A stretch of DNA of 21,037 nt from DATKEH01 sp035546355. Its GTDB lineage: Bacteria > Acidobacteriota > Thermoanaerobaculia > Multivoradales > JAIOJS01. The stretch spans positions 1-21,037 of the forward strand of contig DATKEH010000017.1 in the NCBI GenBank assembly GCA_035546355.1, given 5' to 3'. The notes below the pieces were generated by a model, which was not told the DNA's origin, made no database searches, and worked only from the letters and a program-made list of their open reading frames with translations. The position numbers were made by a program, and so were the translations under genes. Shown in pieces: positions 7,484 to 14,574 of this stretch (position 1 is its first letter; every line of letters begins with the position of its first letter).

Positions 7484-8833
7484 ATGGACTTCCTGGTCAA
7501 CACCGTCGCCTTCATCTTCGCCCTCGGCGTGATCATCTTCGTGCACGAGGCCGGCCACTACCTGGTGGCCAAGGCCTTCGACGTGCGGGTGCTCACCTTC
7601 TCGCTGGGGTTCGGGCGCAAGATCTACGCCTTCCAGCGCGGCGAGACCGAGTACCGGGTCTCGTGGATCCCACTCGGCGGCTACGTGCGACTGGGCGGCG
7701 AGAACCCCGAGGAGGCCACCGGCGACGCGCGGGACTTCCAGAGCAAGCCCCGATGGCAGCGCATCCTGGTCTTCCTCGCCGGACCGCTGATGAACGTCGT
7801 GCTCGCCGTCGGCCTCACCGCGGTGGTCTTCGCCGTCGGCCTCGAGGTGCCCTACCTGCTGCAGGTGCCGCCGGTCGTCGGCGCGGTCGAGCCGGGCTCG
7901 CCGGCGGCCGCGGCGGGGTTGCAGCCCGGCGACCGGGTGCTGACCGTGCGGGGCGAGCCGGTGGGCAGCTGGGAGCCGGTGCAGATGGCGATCATGGAGT
8001 CGCCGGACAAGCCCCTGCGGCTGCGCATCGCCCGCGGCGAAGAGGAGCGCGACGTCGTCGTCACGCCGGTGCCGGTGGCCAAGTACGAGTTCGGCGACGC
8101 CGGCATGTTCCCCAGCGTCCTGCCGCGCGTCTCGATGGTGGTCGGCGGCAGCCCGGCGGAGCGGGCGGGGTTCCAGCCTGGCGACGAGATCCGCGAGGTC
8201 GACGGCCGGCCGCTGCTGACTCCGGCGGAGTTCGTCCGCTACATCGAGCAGCACCCGGGCGAAGAGGTGGTGGTCGAGGTGCTGCGGGAGGATCGCCTGG
8301 TGCCGCTGCCGGTGGTGCCCGAGGAGCAGGGGGGCGTCGGCCGCATCGGCGTGGGCCTGACCATCTCGCAGCAGTTCGGGCCCGTGGCAGCGGTGGTGGA
8401 GAGCTTCCGCTACAACTGGAACGTCGCCCGCCAGACGGTGGTGTTGGTGGGCAAGCTGGTGAGCCGCGAGATGAAGCCGCAGACCGCCCTGCACGGCCCG
8501 ATCGAGATCGCCGCCCTCTCCGGCGAGGCGGCCCGCCAGGGCCTGCCCAGCCTGCTGCACCTGATGGGGCTGGTGTCGATCTCCATCGCCATCCTCAACC
8601 TGCTGCCGATCCCGGTGCTCGACGGCGGGCAGATCCTGATCCTGCTCATCGAGTCGGGGATCCGGCGGGACCTCTCGCTGCGCCTCAAGGAGGCGGTCAA
8701 CCTGGTGGGGCTCGCCTTCATCGTGCTGCTGATGGTGGCGGTGATCTTCTTCGACCTGCGGCGCAACCTGCCGTTCGCGCAGGAGTCGGCGGCGCCGGCC
8801 CCGGCGGAGGCCCCCGCTGCGCCCGAGCCGTAG
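7484..8833 (+). CDS. rseP: Site-2 zinc metalloprotease RseP
   Basis: This 449-aa membrane-embedded protease cuts transmembrane substrates such as anti-sigma factors and signal-peptide remnants. The zinc motif HEAGH is at 21-25 in the first membrane helix. The second active-site motif NLLPIPVLDGGQ, with the zinc-ligand Asp380, lies in the third. Between them are two PDZ domains, about 125-195 (PGSPAAAAGLQPGD) and 215-285 (GGSPAERAGFQPGD). A FSLGFG stretch and GGYVRLGGE follow the first helix. The C-terminus ends in an Ala/Pro/Glu-rich tail (433-449). The ATG at 7484 is the only start that places the first helix correctly; no Shine-Dalgarno is visible in the C-rich sequence before it. It closes the uppS-cdsA-dxr group. 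No rseA or rpoE gene is in the window, so its substrate is unknown. Confidence 0.95.
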   Translation: MDFLVNTVAFIFALGVIIFVHEAGHYLVAKAFDVRVLTFSLGFGRKIYAFQRGETEYRVSWIPLGGYVRLGGENPEEATGDARDFQSKPRWQRILVFLAGPLMNVVLAVGLTAVVFAVGLEVPYLLQVPPVVGAVEPGSPAAAAGLQPGDRVLTVRGEPVGSWEPVQMAIMESPDKPLRLRIARGEEERDVVVTPVPVAKYEFGDAGMFPSVLPRVSMVVGGSPAERAGFQPGDEIREVDGRPLLTPAEFVRYIEQHPGEEVVVEVLREDRLVPLPVVPEEQGGVGRIGVGLTISQQFGPVAAVVESFRYNWNVARQTVVLVGKLVSREMKPQTALHGPIEIAALSGEAARQGLPSLLHLMGLVSISIAILNLLPIPVLDGGQILILLIESGIRRDLSLRLKEAVNLVGLAFIVLLMVAVIFFDLRRNLPFAQESAAPAPAEAPAAPEP

Positions 8834-8872
8834 CGGGGCGCGCGGGCCGGCCGCACCGGGGCAGCCATCGCC

Positions 8873-9718
8873 TCAGGCGGCGGCGAGCTCTCGCAGCAGG
8901 GCGAGGTCACGGGCGTGCCCCTGCCCATCGTCATCCGGAGTCTCGAGGATCAGCGGCACCCCCATCAGCCGCGGGTGACGGACCAGGTAGGCGAAGGCGT
9001 CGCGGCCGATCTCGCCGGCGCCGATGTTGGCGTGGCGGTCGCGCCGCGAAGCGAACGGCCGCTGCGAGTCGTTGAGGTGGATGCAGCCGAGGCGCTCGGC
9101 GCCGAAGCGGCGGTCGACCTCGGCGAGCAGGTCGTCCAGCCCCTCCGGCCGGTGCACCGGGTAGCCGGCGGCGAAGAGGTGGCAGGTGTCGAGACAGATC
9201 CCGAGCCGTTCGCGGTGGGCGCTGAGGGCGACGATGCGCTCGAGGTGCTCCAGCCGCCAGCCCAGCGCCGATCCCTGGCCGGCGGTCACCTCGAGCAGCA
9301 CCCGCGGCCCCGGCTCGAGCTCGCCGAGCACCCCGTCGAGCGAGGCCGCCACCCTGAGCAGCCCCCGCTCCTCCCCCGCGCCGAGGTGGGCGCCGGGATG
9401 CACCACCAGACCGGCGAGGCCCAGGCGGCGGCTGCGCTCGATCTCGTCGGCGAGCCCGCGACGGGAGCGCTCTCGCACCTCCCCCGGTGGCGCGGCCAGG
9501 TTCAGCAGGTAGGCGCCGTGCGCCACCACCGGCGGCTCGGCGCAATCGCGCCAGGCGGTGGCGAAGGCGTCCGCCTCGGCCGCGGTGAGCTCCCGCCCCT
9601 GCCAGCGGCTGGCGTTCTTGACGAAGATCTGTAGCGCGGCGCAGCCGAGGGCGGCGCTGCGGGTGAAGGCGGTCGGCAGCCCGCCCGCCACCGATACGTG
9701 CGCCCCGAGAAGCTGCAT
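8873..9718 (-). CDS. nfo: Endonuclease IV (AP endonuclease) Nfo
   Basis: This 281-aa TIM-barrel enzyme cuts DNA at abasic sites during base excision repair and uses three zinc ions. The opening LLGAHVSVAGGL (3-14) is diagnostic. Zinc ligands are visible in order: His67 (HGAY), His107 (HPGAH), Glu143 (LLEVTAGQG), Asp177 and His180 (CLDTCH), His214 (IHLNDS), His229 (DRHANIG) and Glu259 (LETP). Length is normal. The ATG at 9718 has no Shine-Dalgarno but lies 9 bp past a TATACT -10 on its own strand, pointing to a near-leaderless mRNA. It converges with rseP, with a 39-bp gap. It has no functional link to its neighbours and seems inserted between envelope gene blocks. Confidence 0.96.
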   Translation of the reverse strand: MQLLGAHVSVAGGLPTAFTRSAALGCAALQIFVKNASRWQGRELTAAEADAFATAWRDCAEPPVVAHGAYLLNLAAPPGEVRERSRRGLADEIERSRRLGLAGLVVHPGAHLGAGEERGLLRVAASLDGVLGELEPGPRVLLEVTAGQGSALGWRLEHLERIVALSAHRERLGICLDTCHLFAAGYPVHRPEGLDDLLAEVDRRFGAERLGCIHLNDSQRPFASRRDRHANIGAGEIGRDAFAYLVRHPRLMGVPLILETPDDDGQGHARDLALLRELAAA

Positions 9719-9727
9719 GGGGGGCGC

Positions 9728-9735
9728 AGTATAGA
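9728..9735. promoter_or_regulatory. Symmetric -10 element shared by nfo and PASTA genes
   Basis: The sequence AGTATAGACT occupies the 27-bp gap between two divergent start codons. On the plus strand TATAGA (9730-9735) would place the start of transcription near 9742, four bases before the ATG at 9746. On the minus strand TATACT (9733 to 9728) would place it near 9721, three bases before the ATG at 9718. No Shine-Dalgarno precedes either gene. Good -35 hexamers are not visible on either side. This fits a bidirectional promoter making two nearly leaderless mRNAs. Confidence 0.55.
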
Positions 9736-9745
9736 CTGCCGCCCC

Positions 9746-10501
9746 ATGCTGCGTCGGATGGCGGTCTGGCTGGTGCGCCTGGTCTACGTGGGCGTGGTCG
9801 GCGCGCTGTTCGTGGTCGCCGCCTACGTCGCCTTCAGCCTCTTCATCCGCCGCGGGGTGACCCCGGTGCCGTCCCTCGTCGGCCTGAGCCTCGAGGAGGC
9901 CGAGCAGCGGCTCGCCGATCAGGGGCTGGTGCTGCGTCACGACCCGGAGGAGGACCGCTACGCCGACCAGGTCGGCGCCGGCCAGGTGCTCGATCAGCGG
10001 CCCGGCGGCGGCAGCTTCGCCAAGCGCGGCGGCCGGATAGACGTGGTGCTGTCGCGCGGCCGCCGGCGGGTGACGGTCCCCGATCTCACCGGCAAGGCGC
10101 TGCCGGCGGCCCAGGTAACGCTTTCGGCGGTCGGCCTCGAGGCAGGGCGTACCGCGCAGGTACTGGCGGCCGGCGGCGGGGTCGGCACCGTCGTTTCGCA
10201 GCAGCCCCCTGCCGGTGCCGAGGTGGACCGCGGAGCGGTCGTGCGGCTGTTCCTCGCCGCCGAGGGCGAGGGGGAGACCTACGTGATGCCGGATCTGATC
10301 GACCGGGACTACCGGCGCGTGCGGCTCTTCCTGGAGGCCAACGGCTTCCGCGTCGGGAGCATCAAGTACGAGCCCTACGAGGGGATCTCGCGCAGCGTCG
10401 TGCTGCGCCAGTTCCCGCTCCCGGGGCACCCCCTGCACCGCAGCGAGGCGATCTCGCTGGTGGTGGCGGCGCAGTCGCAGGACGGGAGGGGTGGAGCGTG
10501 A
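9746..10501 (+). CDS. Membrane-anchored PASTA-repeat protein without kinase domain
   Basis: This 251-aa protein has a single N-terminal membrane helix (about 7-34) and three PASTA repeats: 38-104 (VPSLVGLSLEEAEQRLADQGL), 109-171 (VPDLTGKALPAAQVTLSAVGL) and 179-241 (MPDLIDRDYRRVRLFLEANGF). PASTA modules bind peptidoglycan or beta-lactam-like groups and usually form the outer part of PknB-like kinases or penicillin-binding proteins. Here there is neither a kinase nor a transpeptidase domain, so it would be a periplasmic wall-binding or scaffold protein. Similar stand-alone PASTA proteins occur just before rpe in other diderm phyla, often after fmt and rsmB; those two genes are absent here. The ATG at 9746 follows the -10 by 10 bp, and the stop overlaps rpe as GTGA. 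The exact role is unknown. Confidence 0.88.
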   Translation: MLRRMAVWLVRLVYVGVVGALFVVAAYVAFSLFIRRGVTPVPSLVGLSLEEAEQRLADQGLVLRHDPEEDRYADQVGAGQVLDQRPGGGSFAKRGGRIDVVLSRGRRRVTVPDLTGKALPAAQVTLSAVGLEAGRTAQVLAAGGGVGTVVSQQPPAGAEVDRGAVVRLFLAAEGEGETYVMPDLIDRDYRRVRLFLEANGFRVGSIKYEPYEGISRSVVLRQFPLPGHPLHRSEAISLVVAAQSQDGRGGA

Positions 10502-11163
10502 AGCTCGCCCCGTCGCTGCTGGCGGCCGACCTGGCGGATCTGGCCGGCGCCGTCGCCCTCTGCGAGCAGGGCGGGGCGGACCTGCTGCACGTCGACGTCA
10601 TGGACGGGCACTTCGTGCCCAATCTCACCTTCGGCATCCCGGTGGTCGAGGCCCTGGCCCGCCGCACCGAGCTGCCGCTGGACGTGCACTTGATGGTCGA
10701 GCGCCCGGACCGCCTCCTCGGCCGCTACCTGGAGGCCGGCGCCGCCTGGGTGTCGGTCCACGTCGAGGCCACCACCCACCTCGATCGGGTGCTGTCGCGA
10801 ATCCGCGAAGGGGGCGCCCGCGCCGGCGTCGCCCTCAATCCCGCCACGCCGGTGAGCGTGTTGGAGGACGTGCTGCCGAGCCTGGACTTCGTGCTGGTGA
10901 TGTCGGTGAACCCCGGCTTCGCCGGCCAGCGGTTCCTCGCCTACACCCTGGACAAGGTGCGGCGATTGCGGCGGCGGATCGAGGAGGAGGGTCTGGACGT
11001 GACCCTCGAGATGGACGGCGGCATCGGCCCGGACAACGTGGCCGCCGTGGTCGCCGCCGGGGTCGAGGTGTGCGTGGCGGGGTCGGCGGTCTTCGCCGCG
11101 GCCGACCCGGTGGCGCGGATGCGGGAGATGAAACGCCTGGTGGACGGCCCGGCTTCGGTGTAG
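10498..11163 (+). CDS. rpe: Ribulose-phosphate 3-epimerase Rpe
   Basis: This 221-aa TIM-barrel enzyme interconverts ribulose 5-phosphate and xylulose 5-phosphate in the pentose phosphate pathway. APSLLAADLA (4-13) opens the barrel. The metal and catalytic residues are His31 and Asp33 (HVDVMDGHFVPN), His64 (LDVHLMV) and Asp173 (EMDGGI). SVNPGFAGQRF (136-146) and the phosphate-binding GSAVFAA near the C-terminus are intact. The GTG at 10498 overlaps the PASTA stop as GTGA and follows GGGAGGGGTGGAG, a good ribosome-binding region. It is probably co-translated with the PASTA gene. bamD begins 11 bp downstream. Confidence 0.97.
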   Translation: MKLAPSLLAADLADLAGAVALCEQGGADLLHVDVMDGHFVPNLTFGIPVVEALARRTELPLDVHLMVERPDRLLGRYLEAGAAWVSVHVEATTHLDRVLSRIREGGARAGVALNPATPVSVLEDVLPSLDFVLVMSVNPGFAGQRFLAYTLDKVRRLRRRIEEEGLDVTLEMDGGIGPDNVAAVVAAGVEVCVAGSAVFAAADPVARMREMKRLVDGPASV

Positions 11164-11174
11164 GGTAAGCGGTC

Positions 11175-11963
11175 ATGCCGCACGCCCGCCACGCCCTTCG
11201 CCTCCCCCTCGCCGTCGCCCTGCTGCTGATCCTCGCCCCGCTGGCGGTCGGCTGCGGCTCGGCGAAGCGGGAAGACCCGATCCTCCGACTCTCGGCCGCC
11301 GAGGCGCTGGCCGAAGGCAAGGAGCTGATGGAACGCGGCAAGTACGCGCAGGCGCGCAAGCTGCTGACCCACGCCTTCGAGGTGGAGCCGAACTCCGAGA
11401 GCGGTCGGGAGGCGCTGCTGCTGGTCGCCGACTCCCTGTTCCTGCAGGGCGGCAGCCAGAACCTGATCCAGGCGGAAGCGAAGTACCGCGACTTCCTCAA
11501 CCGGTTCCCGACCAGCGACCGGGCCCCCTACGTGCAGTACCAGATCGGCCGCACCCTGCAGCAGCGCGTGGAGCGGCCCGACCGCGACCAGTCGATGACC
11601 GAGCAGGCGCTCACGGCCTACAACGAGCTGCTCCGCCTCTACCCGGACAGCGAGTACGCCGAAGAGGCCCGGGCGCAGATCGGCGAGCTGCGGCAGCACC
11701 TGGCCCAGCACGAATACCTGGTGGCGCGCTTCTACGTCCGATACGGCTTGCCGATGGCGGCGGTCGCCCGCCTCGAGCAACTGCTCGCCGACTACCCCGA
11801 CTATCCGGACAAGGCGAAGGTCTACTACCACCTGGGAGTGGCCGAGGCGGCGCGGGGGCAGGCGGAGGAGGCCAGGAAGTGGTTCGACAGGCTGCGGCAG
11901 GAGTATCCCGGCAGCGAGTACGTGGCGGAGATCCCGACGCTGCGGGAGCAGGGCAAGGGGTGA
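11175..11963 (+). CDS. bamD: Outer-membrane assembly lipoprotein, BamD family
   Basis: This 262-aa lipoprotein has a positively charged N-terminus, a hydrophobic core and a lipobox LAVGC with the lipidated Cys27. The rest is a chain of about five TPR-like helical hairpins. Examples are ALAEGKELMERGKYAQARKLL, AEAKYRDFLNRFPTSDRAPYVQYQIGRTL, ALTAYNELLRLYPDSEYAEEA and AARGQAEEARKWFDRLRQEYPGSEY. This pattern and length match BamD/ComL, which with BamA folds beta-barrel proteins into the outer membrane. bamA itself is not in the window, so a related TPR lipoprotein cannot be excluded. The ATG at 11175 lies 11 bp after rpe. The stop overlaps the next gene as GTGA. Confidence 0.85.
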   Translation: MPHARHALRLPLAVALLLILAPLAVGCGSAKREDPILRLSAAEALAEGKELMERGKYAQARKLLTHAFEVEPNSESGREALLLVADSLFLQGGSQNLIQAEAKYRDFLNRFPTSDRAPYVQYQIGRTLQQRVERPDRDQSMTEQALTAYNELLRLYPDSEYAEEARAQIGELRQHLAQHEYLVARFYVRYGLPMAAVARLEQLLADYPDYPDKAKVYYHLGVAEAARGQAEEARKWFDRLRQEYPGSEYVAEIPTLREQGKG

Positions 11964-12772
11964 GGCGGGTCGCGCTGCTGGCGGCGCTCGCCCTCGCTTG
12001 GGGTGGCGGGGGTTGCGCGACGGCGCCCAGCTGGCCGGCGCCGGGCAACGAGCGGGCGGAGAAGCTCGAAGAGCTCGAGCGGCGGGTGCTCGAGTTGCAG
12101 CGCCAGGCGGCGGTGAGCGAGCTCGAGCTGGCGCGGCTGCGCCAGCAGGTGGCCGAGCTGGAAGCCCGGCTGGGGAGCGCCGGGACCCCCCGGCGTGCCC
12201 CGGCACCGGCGCCGGTTCCGCCGGCGGTGGAAGCCCCGCCGCCACCGCGGGCGCCCGAGCCGCGGGACAGCGTCGAGTCGGACGACCTCGAAGAGGACCT
12301 GATGCCGCCGGTGCCGGCGCCGCCCCGGCCACCCCCCGGCGCAGACCTGCCGCCGACGGCTGGGCCCCTGGCGACCGCCGGCGAGCCGGTGTCCCGCGCC
12401 GGCCAGGCGGTCTACGACGATGGCTATACCCTCTACCACCAGGGGCGCTATACCGAGTCCGAGAGCCGGTTTCGGGAGTTCCTCGCCACCCATCCCGATA
12501 CCGAGCTCTCCGACAACGCCCAGTACTGGATCGGTGCGGCGCGGCTCTCCCGGGGCGACGCCGCGGGCGCGCTGCTCGCCTTGCGCCAGACCGTCGAGCG
12601 CTACCCGCAGGGCAACAAGGTGCCCGACGCGCTGTTCAAGATGGGGCAGGCCCTGGAGGAGCTCGGCGACCGCGCCGCCGCGGCCGAGGTGTACGACGAG
12701 CTGGTCCGCCGGTTCCCGGAGACGGCGGCGGCGACGCTGGCGAGCGAGCGGCGGGCCGAGCTGCGACCCTAG
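11960..12772 (+). CDS. CpoB/YbgF-like TPR lipoprotein
   Basis: This 270-aa protein starts with a short signal peptide and a lipobox-like WGGGGC (Cys19). A heptad-like coiled coil follows (31-72, rich in Leu, Glu and Arg), then a Pro/Ala/Glu linker (76-133). The C-terminal block has three TPR repeats (about 147-268) of the type YDDGYTLYHQGRYTESESRF, DNAQYWIGAARLSRGDAAGALL and PDALFKMGQALEELGDRAAAAEVYDELVRRFP. This matches YbgF/CpoB, which couples wall synthesis to outer-membrane constriction with Tol-Pal. The usual tol-pal genes are absent and it follows bamD instead. E. coli CpoB has a cleaved signal peptide and not a lipid anchor, so the lipobox is a difference. The GTG at 11960 overlaps the bamD stop; both are probably co-translated. 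Confidence 0.87.
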   Translation: MRRVALLAALALAWGGGGCATAPSWPAPGNERAEKLEELERRVLELQRQAAVSELELARLRQQVAELEARLGSAGTPRRAPAPAPVPPAVEAPPPPRAPEPRDSVESDDLEEDLMPPVPAPPRPPPGADLPPTAGPLATAGEPVSRAGQAVYDDGYTLYHQGRYTESESRFREFLATHPDTELSDNAQYWIGAARLSRGDAAGALLALRQTVERYPQGNKVPDALFKMGQALEELGDRAAAAEVYDELVRRFPETAAATLASERRAELRP

Positions 12773-12793
12773 GAGCCCTGGCAACCTCGCCGC

Positions 12794-12809
12794 TGTGACC
12801 CATCTCACA
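12794..12809. promoter_or_regulatory. CRP/FNR-family type operator (TGTGA-N6-TCACA)
   Basis: TGTGACCCATCTCACA is an exact match to the CRP core consensus of two TGTGA half-sites in inverted orientation separated by six bases. It lies in the 164-bp gap before the LysM gene. If the TTGACA at 12848 is the -35 of the LysM promoter and transcription begins near 12884, the site centre lies about 82 bp upstream, a spacing used by class I activators. No CRP gene is in the window, so the regulator is inferred only from the site. Confidence 0.5.
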
Positions 12810-12833
12810 ACCCTCAAGCAGCGCTAGAGGGTT
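12809..12833. terminator. Hairpin after the rpe-bamD-cpoB operon
   Basis: AACCCTC (12809-12815) pairs with GAGGGTT (12827-12833) across an 11-nt loop, followed by TTCGGG. It lies 36 bp past the cpoB-like stop and could end that operon. The tail has too few T residues for a strong intrinsic terminator, and the left arm touches the CRP-type site. Moderate to weak call. Confidence 0.35.
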
Positions 12834-12847
12834 TCGGGCGCAAAGCC

Positions 12848-12877
12848 TTGACAGAACGAGGCACGACCGAGTAGCGT
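12848..12877 (+). promoter_or_regulatory. Sigma-70-type promoter for the LysM gene
   Basis: A perfect -35 hexamer TTGACA (12848-12853) is followed after 18 bp by TAGCGT (12872-12877), a weak -10. Transcription would start near 12884, leaving a leader of about 53 nt. The gene's Shine-Dalgarno AGGAGGT is at 12924-12930. The weak -10 fits a promoter that needs an activator, in keeping with the CRP-type palindrome upstream. Confidence 0.5.
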
Positions 12878-12936
12878 TCGACGGAGGTAATCAGCCCATT
12901 CGCCATCGCGTCCCGTCGGGTCGAGGAGGTCCTGCC

Positions 12937-14115
12937 ATGAGCTTGCGCCAACGCTGTGCCGTCGCGGTCGTCGCGTGCTGCCTCGCCGGAGGCACTCTGG
13001 CCGAAGCGCAGCAACCGCCTCGTGACCTGCACCTCGTGGGCGACCATTGGACCGCCTGGGATCCACCCACCTCGTTCCCGGAGGGCACCCAGGTGCACGT
13101 GATCGAACGCGGCGACACGCTGTGGGCCCTGGCCGGGCGATTCTACGGCGACCCCTATCTGTGGCCGCAGCTGTGGGAGCGCAACCAGTACATCCGCGAC
13201 GCCCACTGGATCTACCCCGGCGACCCGCTGGTGGTCTCGGTGGAGGTGGTGCCGGTGGACGAGCTGGTGGAGGTGGATCTCGGGGACGACGTGGTCGAGC
13301 CGCCCGTCGAGGAGGAGCCTGGGCTGAACCTGGCGCGGGAAGCGGTGCCGCCCCAGGCGCTGGGCTCGCAGGACGACATCTACTGCAGCGGCTACGTCGG
13401 GGATCGCGGGGAGGAGTTCGGCTACCAGATCATCGGCTCGGAATACCAGGCCCAGTCGCCCACCCTGGCCGGGACGGCGATCGCCGGCGCCGGCACGCGC
13501 GGCATCTACGGCGACGTCGACGCCGTGCGCTACAACCTCACCCTCGGCGACCTGGTCTACGTCGACGGCGGCCTGGCCGCCGGCCTGACGCCGGGTTTGG
13601 TCTACACGGTGGTCGAGCCGCGGGAGATCGTCGCCCACCCGCTCACCGGCGAAGAGGTGGGGCAGCTCTACGAGTACCGCGGCCGGGTCCGGCTGCTCAC
13701 CGTGCTGGACGACCTCGCCATCGCCGAGATCTCCGACGTCTGCGGCCCCATCCTGGTGCCCTCGGCCCTCAAGCCGTTCGTGCCGGAGCCGGTGCCCCTG
13801 GGGCGGCGCACGGGGATGCGGGCTCCGAACGTGCCGGCACCGGCGTCGACCCTGGAAGGGGCGCCGGTGATCCTGCGCGGCAAGCACGGCGTCGTCAATC
13901 TGGGCGACGACCACGTGGTCTTCATCGACAGCGGCGAGGACGTCGGCCTGGCGCCCGGCGATCTCCTCACCATCTATCGCATGAACAAGGACGGGTTCCC
14001 GCCCGTCGTCGTCGGCGAGGTGGCGGTGCTCACGGTGCAGGAGCGCACGGCGGTCGGCAAGATCCTCGAGGCGCGGTTCTCGGCCTACGCCGGCGACCGC
14101 CTCGGGCCGAAGTAG
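12937..14115 (+). CDS. Secreted LysM-domain protein
   Basis: This 392-aa protein begins with a signal peptide (1-24, cleavage likely after AEA). A LysM domain follows at about 52-100, recognisable as VHVIERGDTLWALAGRFYGDPYLWPQLWERNQYIRDAHWIYPGD read in pieces; it would bind the glycan strands of peptidoglycan. The remaining 290 residues have no domain I can name. They are acidic, beta-rich and contain repeated GDL/GD turns such as LTLGDLVYVDGG, LGDDHVVFIDSGEDVGLAPGDLLTIYR and VGEVAVLTVQERTAVGKI. These look like a C-terminal beta domain of the kind seen in other LysM-only envelope proteins. No catalytic motif is seen. The start has a strong AGGAGGT 6 bp upstream. It stands alone with its own promoter and CRP-type site. 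Confidence 0.88.
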   Translation: MSLRQRCAVAVVACCLAGGTLAEAQQPPRDLHLVGDHWTAWDPPTSFPEGTQVHVIERGDTLWALAGRFYGDPYLWPQLWERNQYIRDAHWIYPGDPLVVSVEVVPVDELVEVDLGDDVVEPPVEEEPGLNLAREAVPPQALGSQDDIYCSGYVGDRGEEFGYQIIGSEYQAQSPTLAGTAIAGAGTRGIYGDVDAVRYNLTLGDLVYVDGGLAAGLTPGLVYTVVEPREIVAHPLTGEEVGQLYEYRGRVRLLTVLDDLAIAEISDVCGPILVPSALKPFVPEPVPLGRRTGMRAPNVPAPASTLEGAPVILRGKHGVVNLGDDHVVFIDSGEDVGLAPGDLLTIYRMNKDGFPPVVVGEVAVLTVQERTAVGKILEARFSAYAGDRLGPK

Positions 14116-14169
14116 ACGCCCGGCGGTTGGCGGCGCGCCGGCGGTTCGGCCTCGGGGCCGCCTGCCGTG

Positions 14170-14176
14170 TTAGACT
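14170..14176 (+). promoter_or_regulatory. -10 element (TTAGACT) before the Fis-like gene
   Basis: TTAGACT in GTGTTAGACTCG matches the TAGACT-type -10 seen at other gene starts in this window. The nearest -35-like sequence, TTCGGC at 14145-14150, is 19-20 bp away and weak. Transcription would start near 14183, giving a leader of about 24 nt before the GTG at 14207. Confidence 0.4.
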
Positions 14177-14206
14177 CGATGCCTTCCCTCGGGATGGTTC
14201 TCTCAC

Positions 14207-14458
14207 GTGTCGGACCAGAGCCTCAACGGCCGCCTCCGTCATCTCGTCGGCGACCTGGTGTGCCAGGGAGTGTCCCTGCACCAGGCCCTGCGGGAGTTCG
14301 AACGGCAGTACCTGCTCGCCGCGCTGCGCGACAACGAGGGCAACTTGAGCCGCTCGGCCGAGGCGCTGGGCGTGCACCGCAACACGCTGCGCAACAAGCT
14401 GGCCTCCCTCCAGATCGAGTCCCAGGAGTATCAGCCGCGCTCGCGGCCGCCCCGCTGA
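14207..14458 (+). CDS. Small Fis-type helix-turn-helix DNA-binding protein
   Basis: This 83-aa protein has the Fis/NtrC C-terminal DNA-binding fold (HTH_8). The core LREFERQYLLAAL (28-40) leads to the helix-turn-helix GNLSRSAEALGVHRNTLRNKL (45-65). In the family this binds degenerate palindromes and bends DNA. It is shorter than E. coli Fis (98 aa) and lacks a clear match to its beta-hairpin arms, so I do not assign the symbol fis. The GTG at 14207 is the first in-frame start and has only a weak GGATGG upstream. A sigma-54-type promoter follows 40 bp after its stop, and the same fold forms the DNA-binding domain of sigma-54 activators, although this protein has no AAA+ domain. Possible targets include palindromes at 14564-14574. 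Confidence 0.87.
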   Translation: MSDQSLNGRLRHLVGDLVCQGVSLHQALREFERQYLLAALRDNEGNLSRSAEALGVHRNTLRNKLASLQIESQEYQPRSRPPR

Positions 14459-14497
14459 TCGGCGCGGTCGTCGGCCTGACTGAGACTTTCGCGAGCT

Positions 14498-14514
14498 TTG
14501 GCACGGATTTAGCA
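14498..14514 (+). promoter_or_regulatory. Sigma-54-type -24/-12 promoter before the lytic transglycosylase
   Basis: TTGGCACGGATTTAGCA matches the RpoN consensus TTGGCACG-N4-TTGCA except for one base (TAGCA). The invariant GG (14500-14501) and GC (14512-14513) are exactly 12 bp apart, as sigma-54 requires. Transcription would start near 14525, leaving a leader of about 134 nt before the gene at 14659. An alternative sigma-70 reading uses TATACG (14531-14536) as -10 but has only TTTAGC as -35. No RpoN or activator gene is in the window. Confidence 0.5.
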
Positions 14515-14563
14515 CGCGTTCGGGTAGTGGTATACGTGCATACGCCCCACGGTCCCTGAGGAT

Positions 14564-14574
14564 GTCAGTCTGAC
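14564..14574. repeat. Palindrome GTCAG-T-CTGAC in the leader of the transglycosylase gene
   Basis: A perfect 5-bp inverted repeat with a one-base centre lies between the sigma-54-type promoter and the gene start. A second, imperfect repeat (GTAT, six bases, ATAC) is at about 14530-14543. Either could be a regulator site, but no binding protein is known. Confidence 0.3.

Noticed and set aside
8873..10438. 521-codon frame that could extend Nfo at its N-terminus
   Set aside because: The Nfo family start (MQLLGAHVSVAGG) is at 9718. The 240 codons before it are antisense to the PASTA gene and have no motif.
14167..14559. Alternative 130-codon ORF overlapping the Fis-like gene
   Set aside because: It is a frame shadow rich in Pro, Arg and Ala. 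The Fis-type helix-turn-helix in the other frame is a clear family match.
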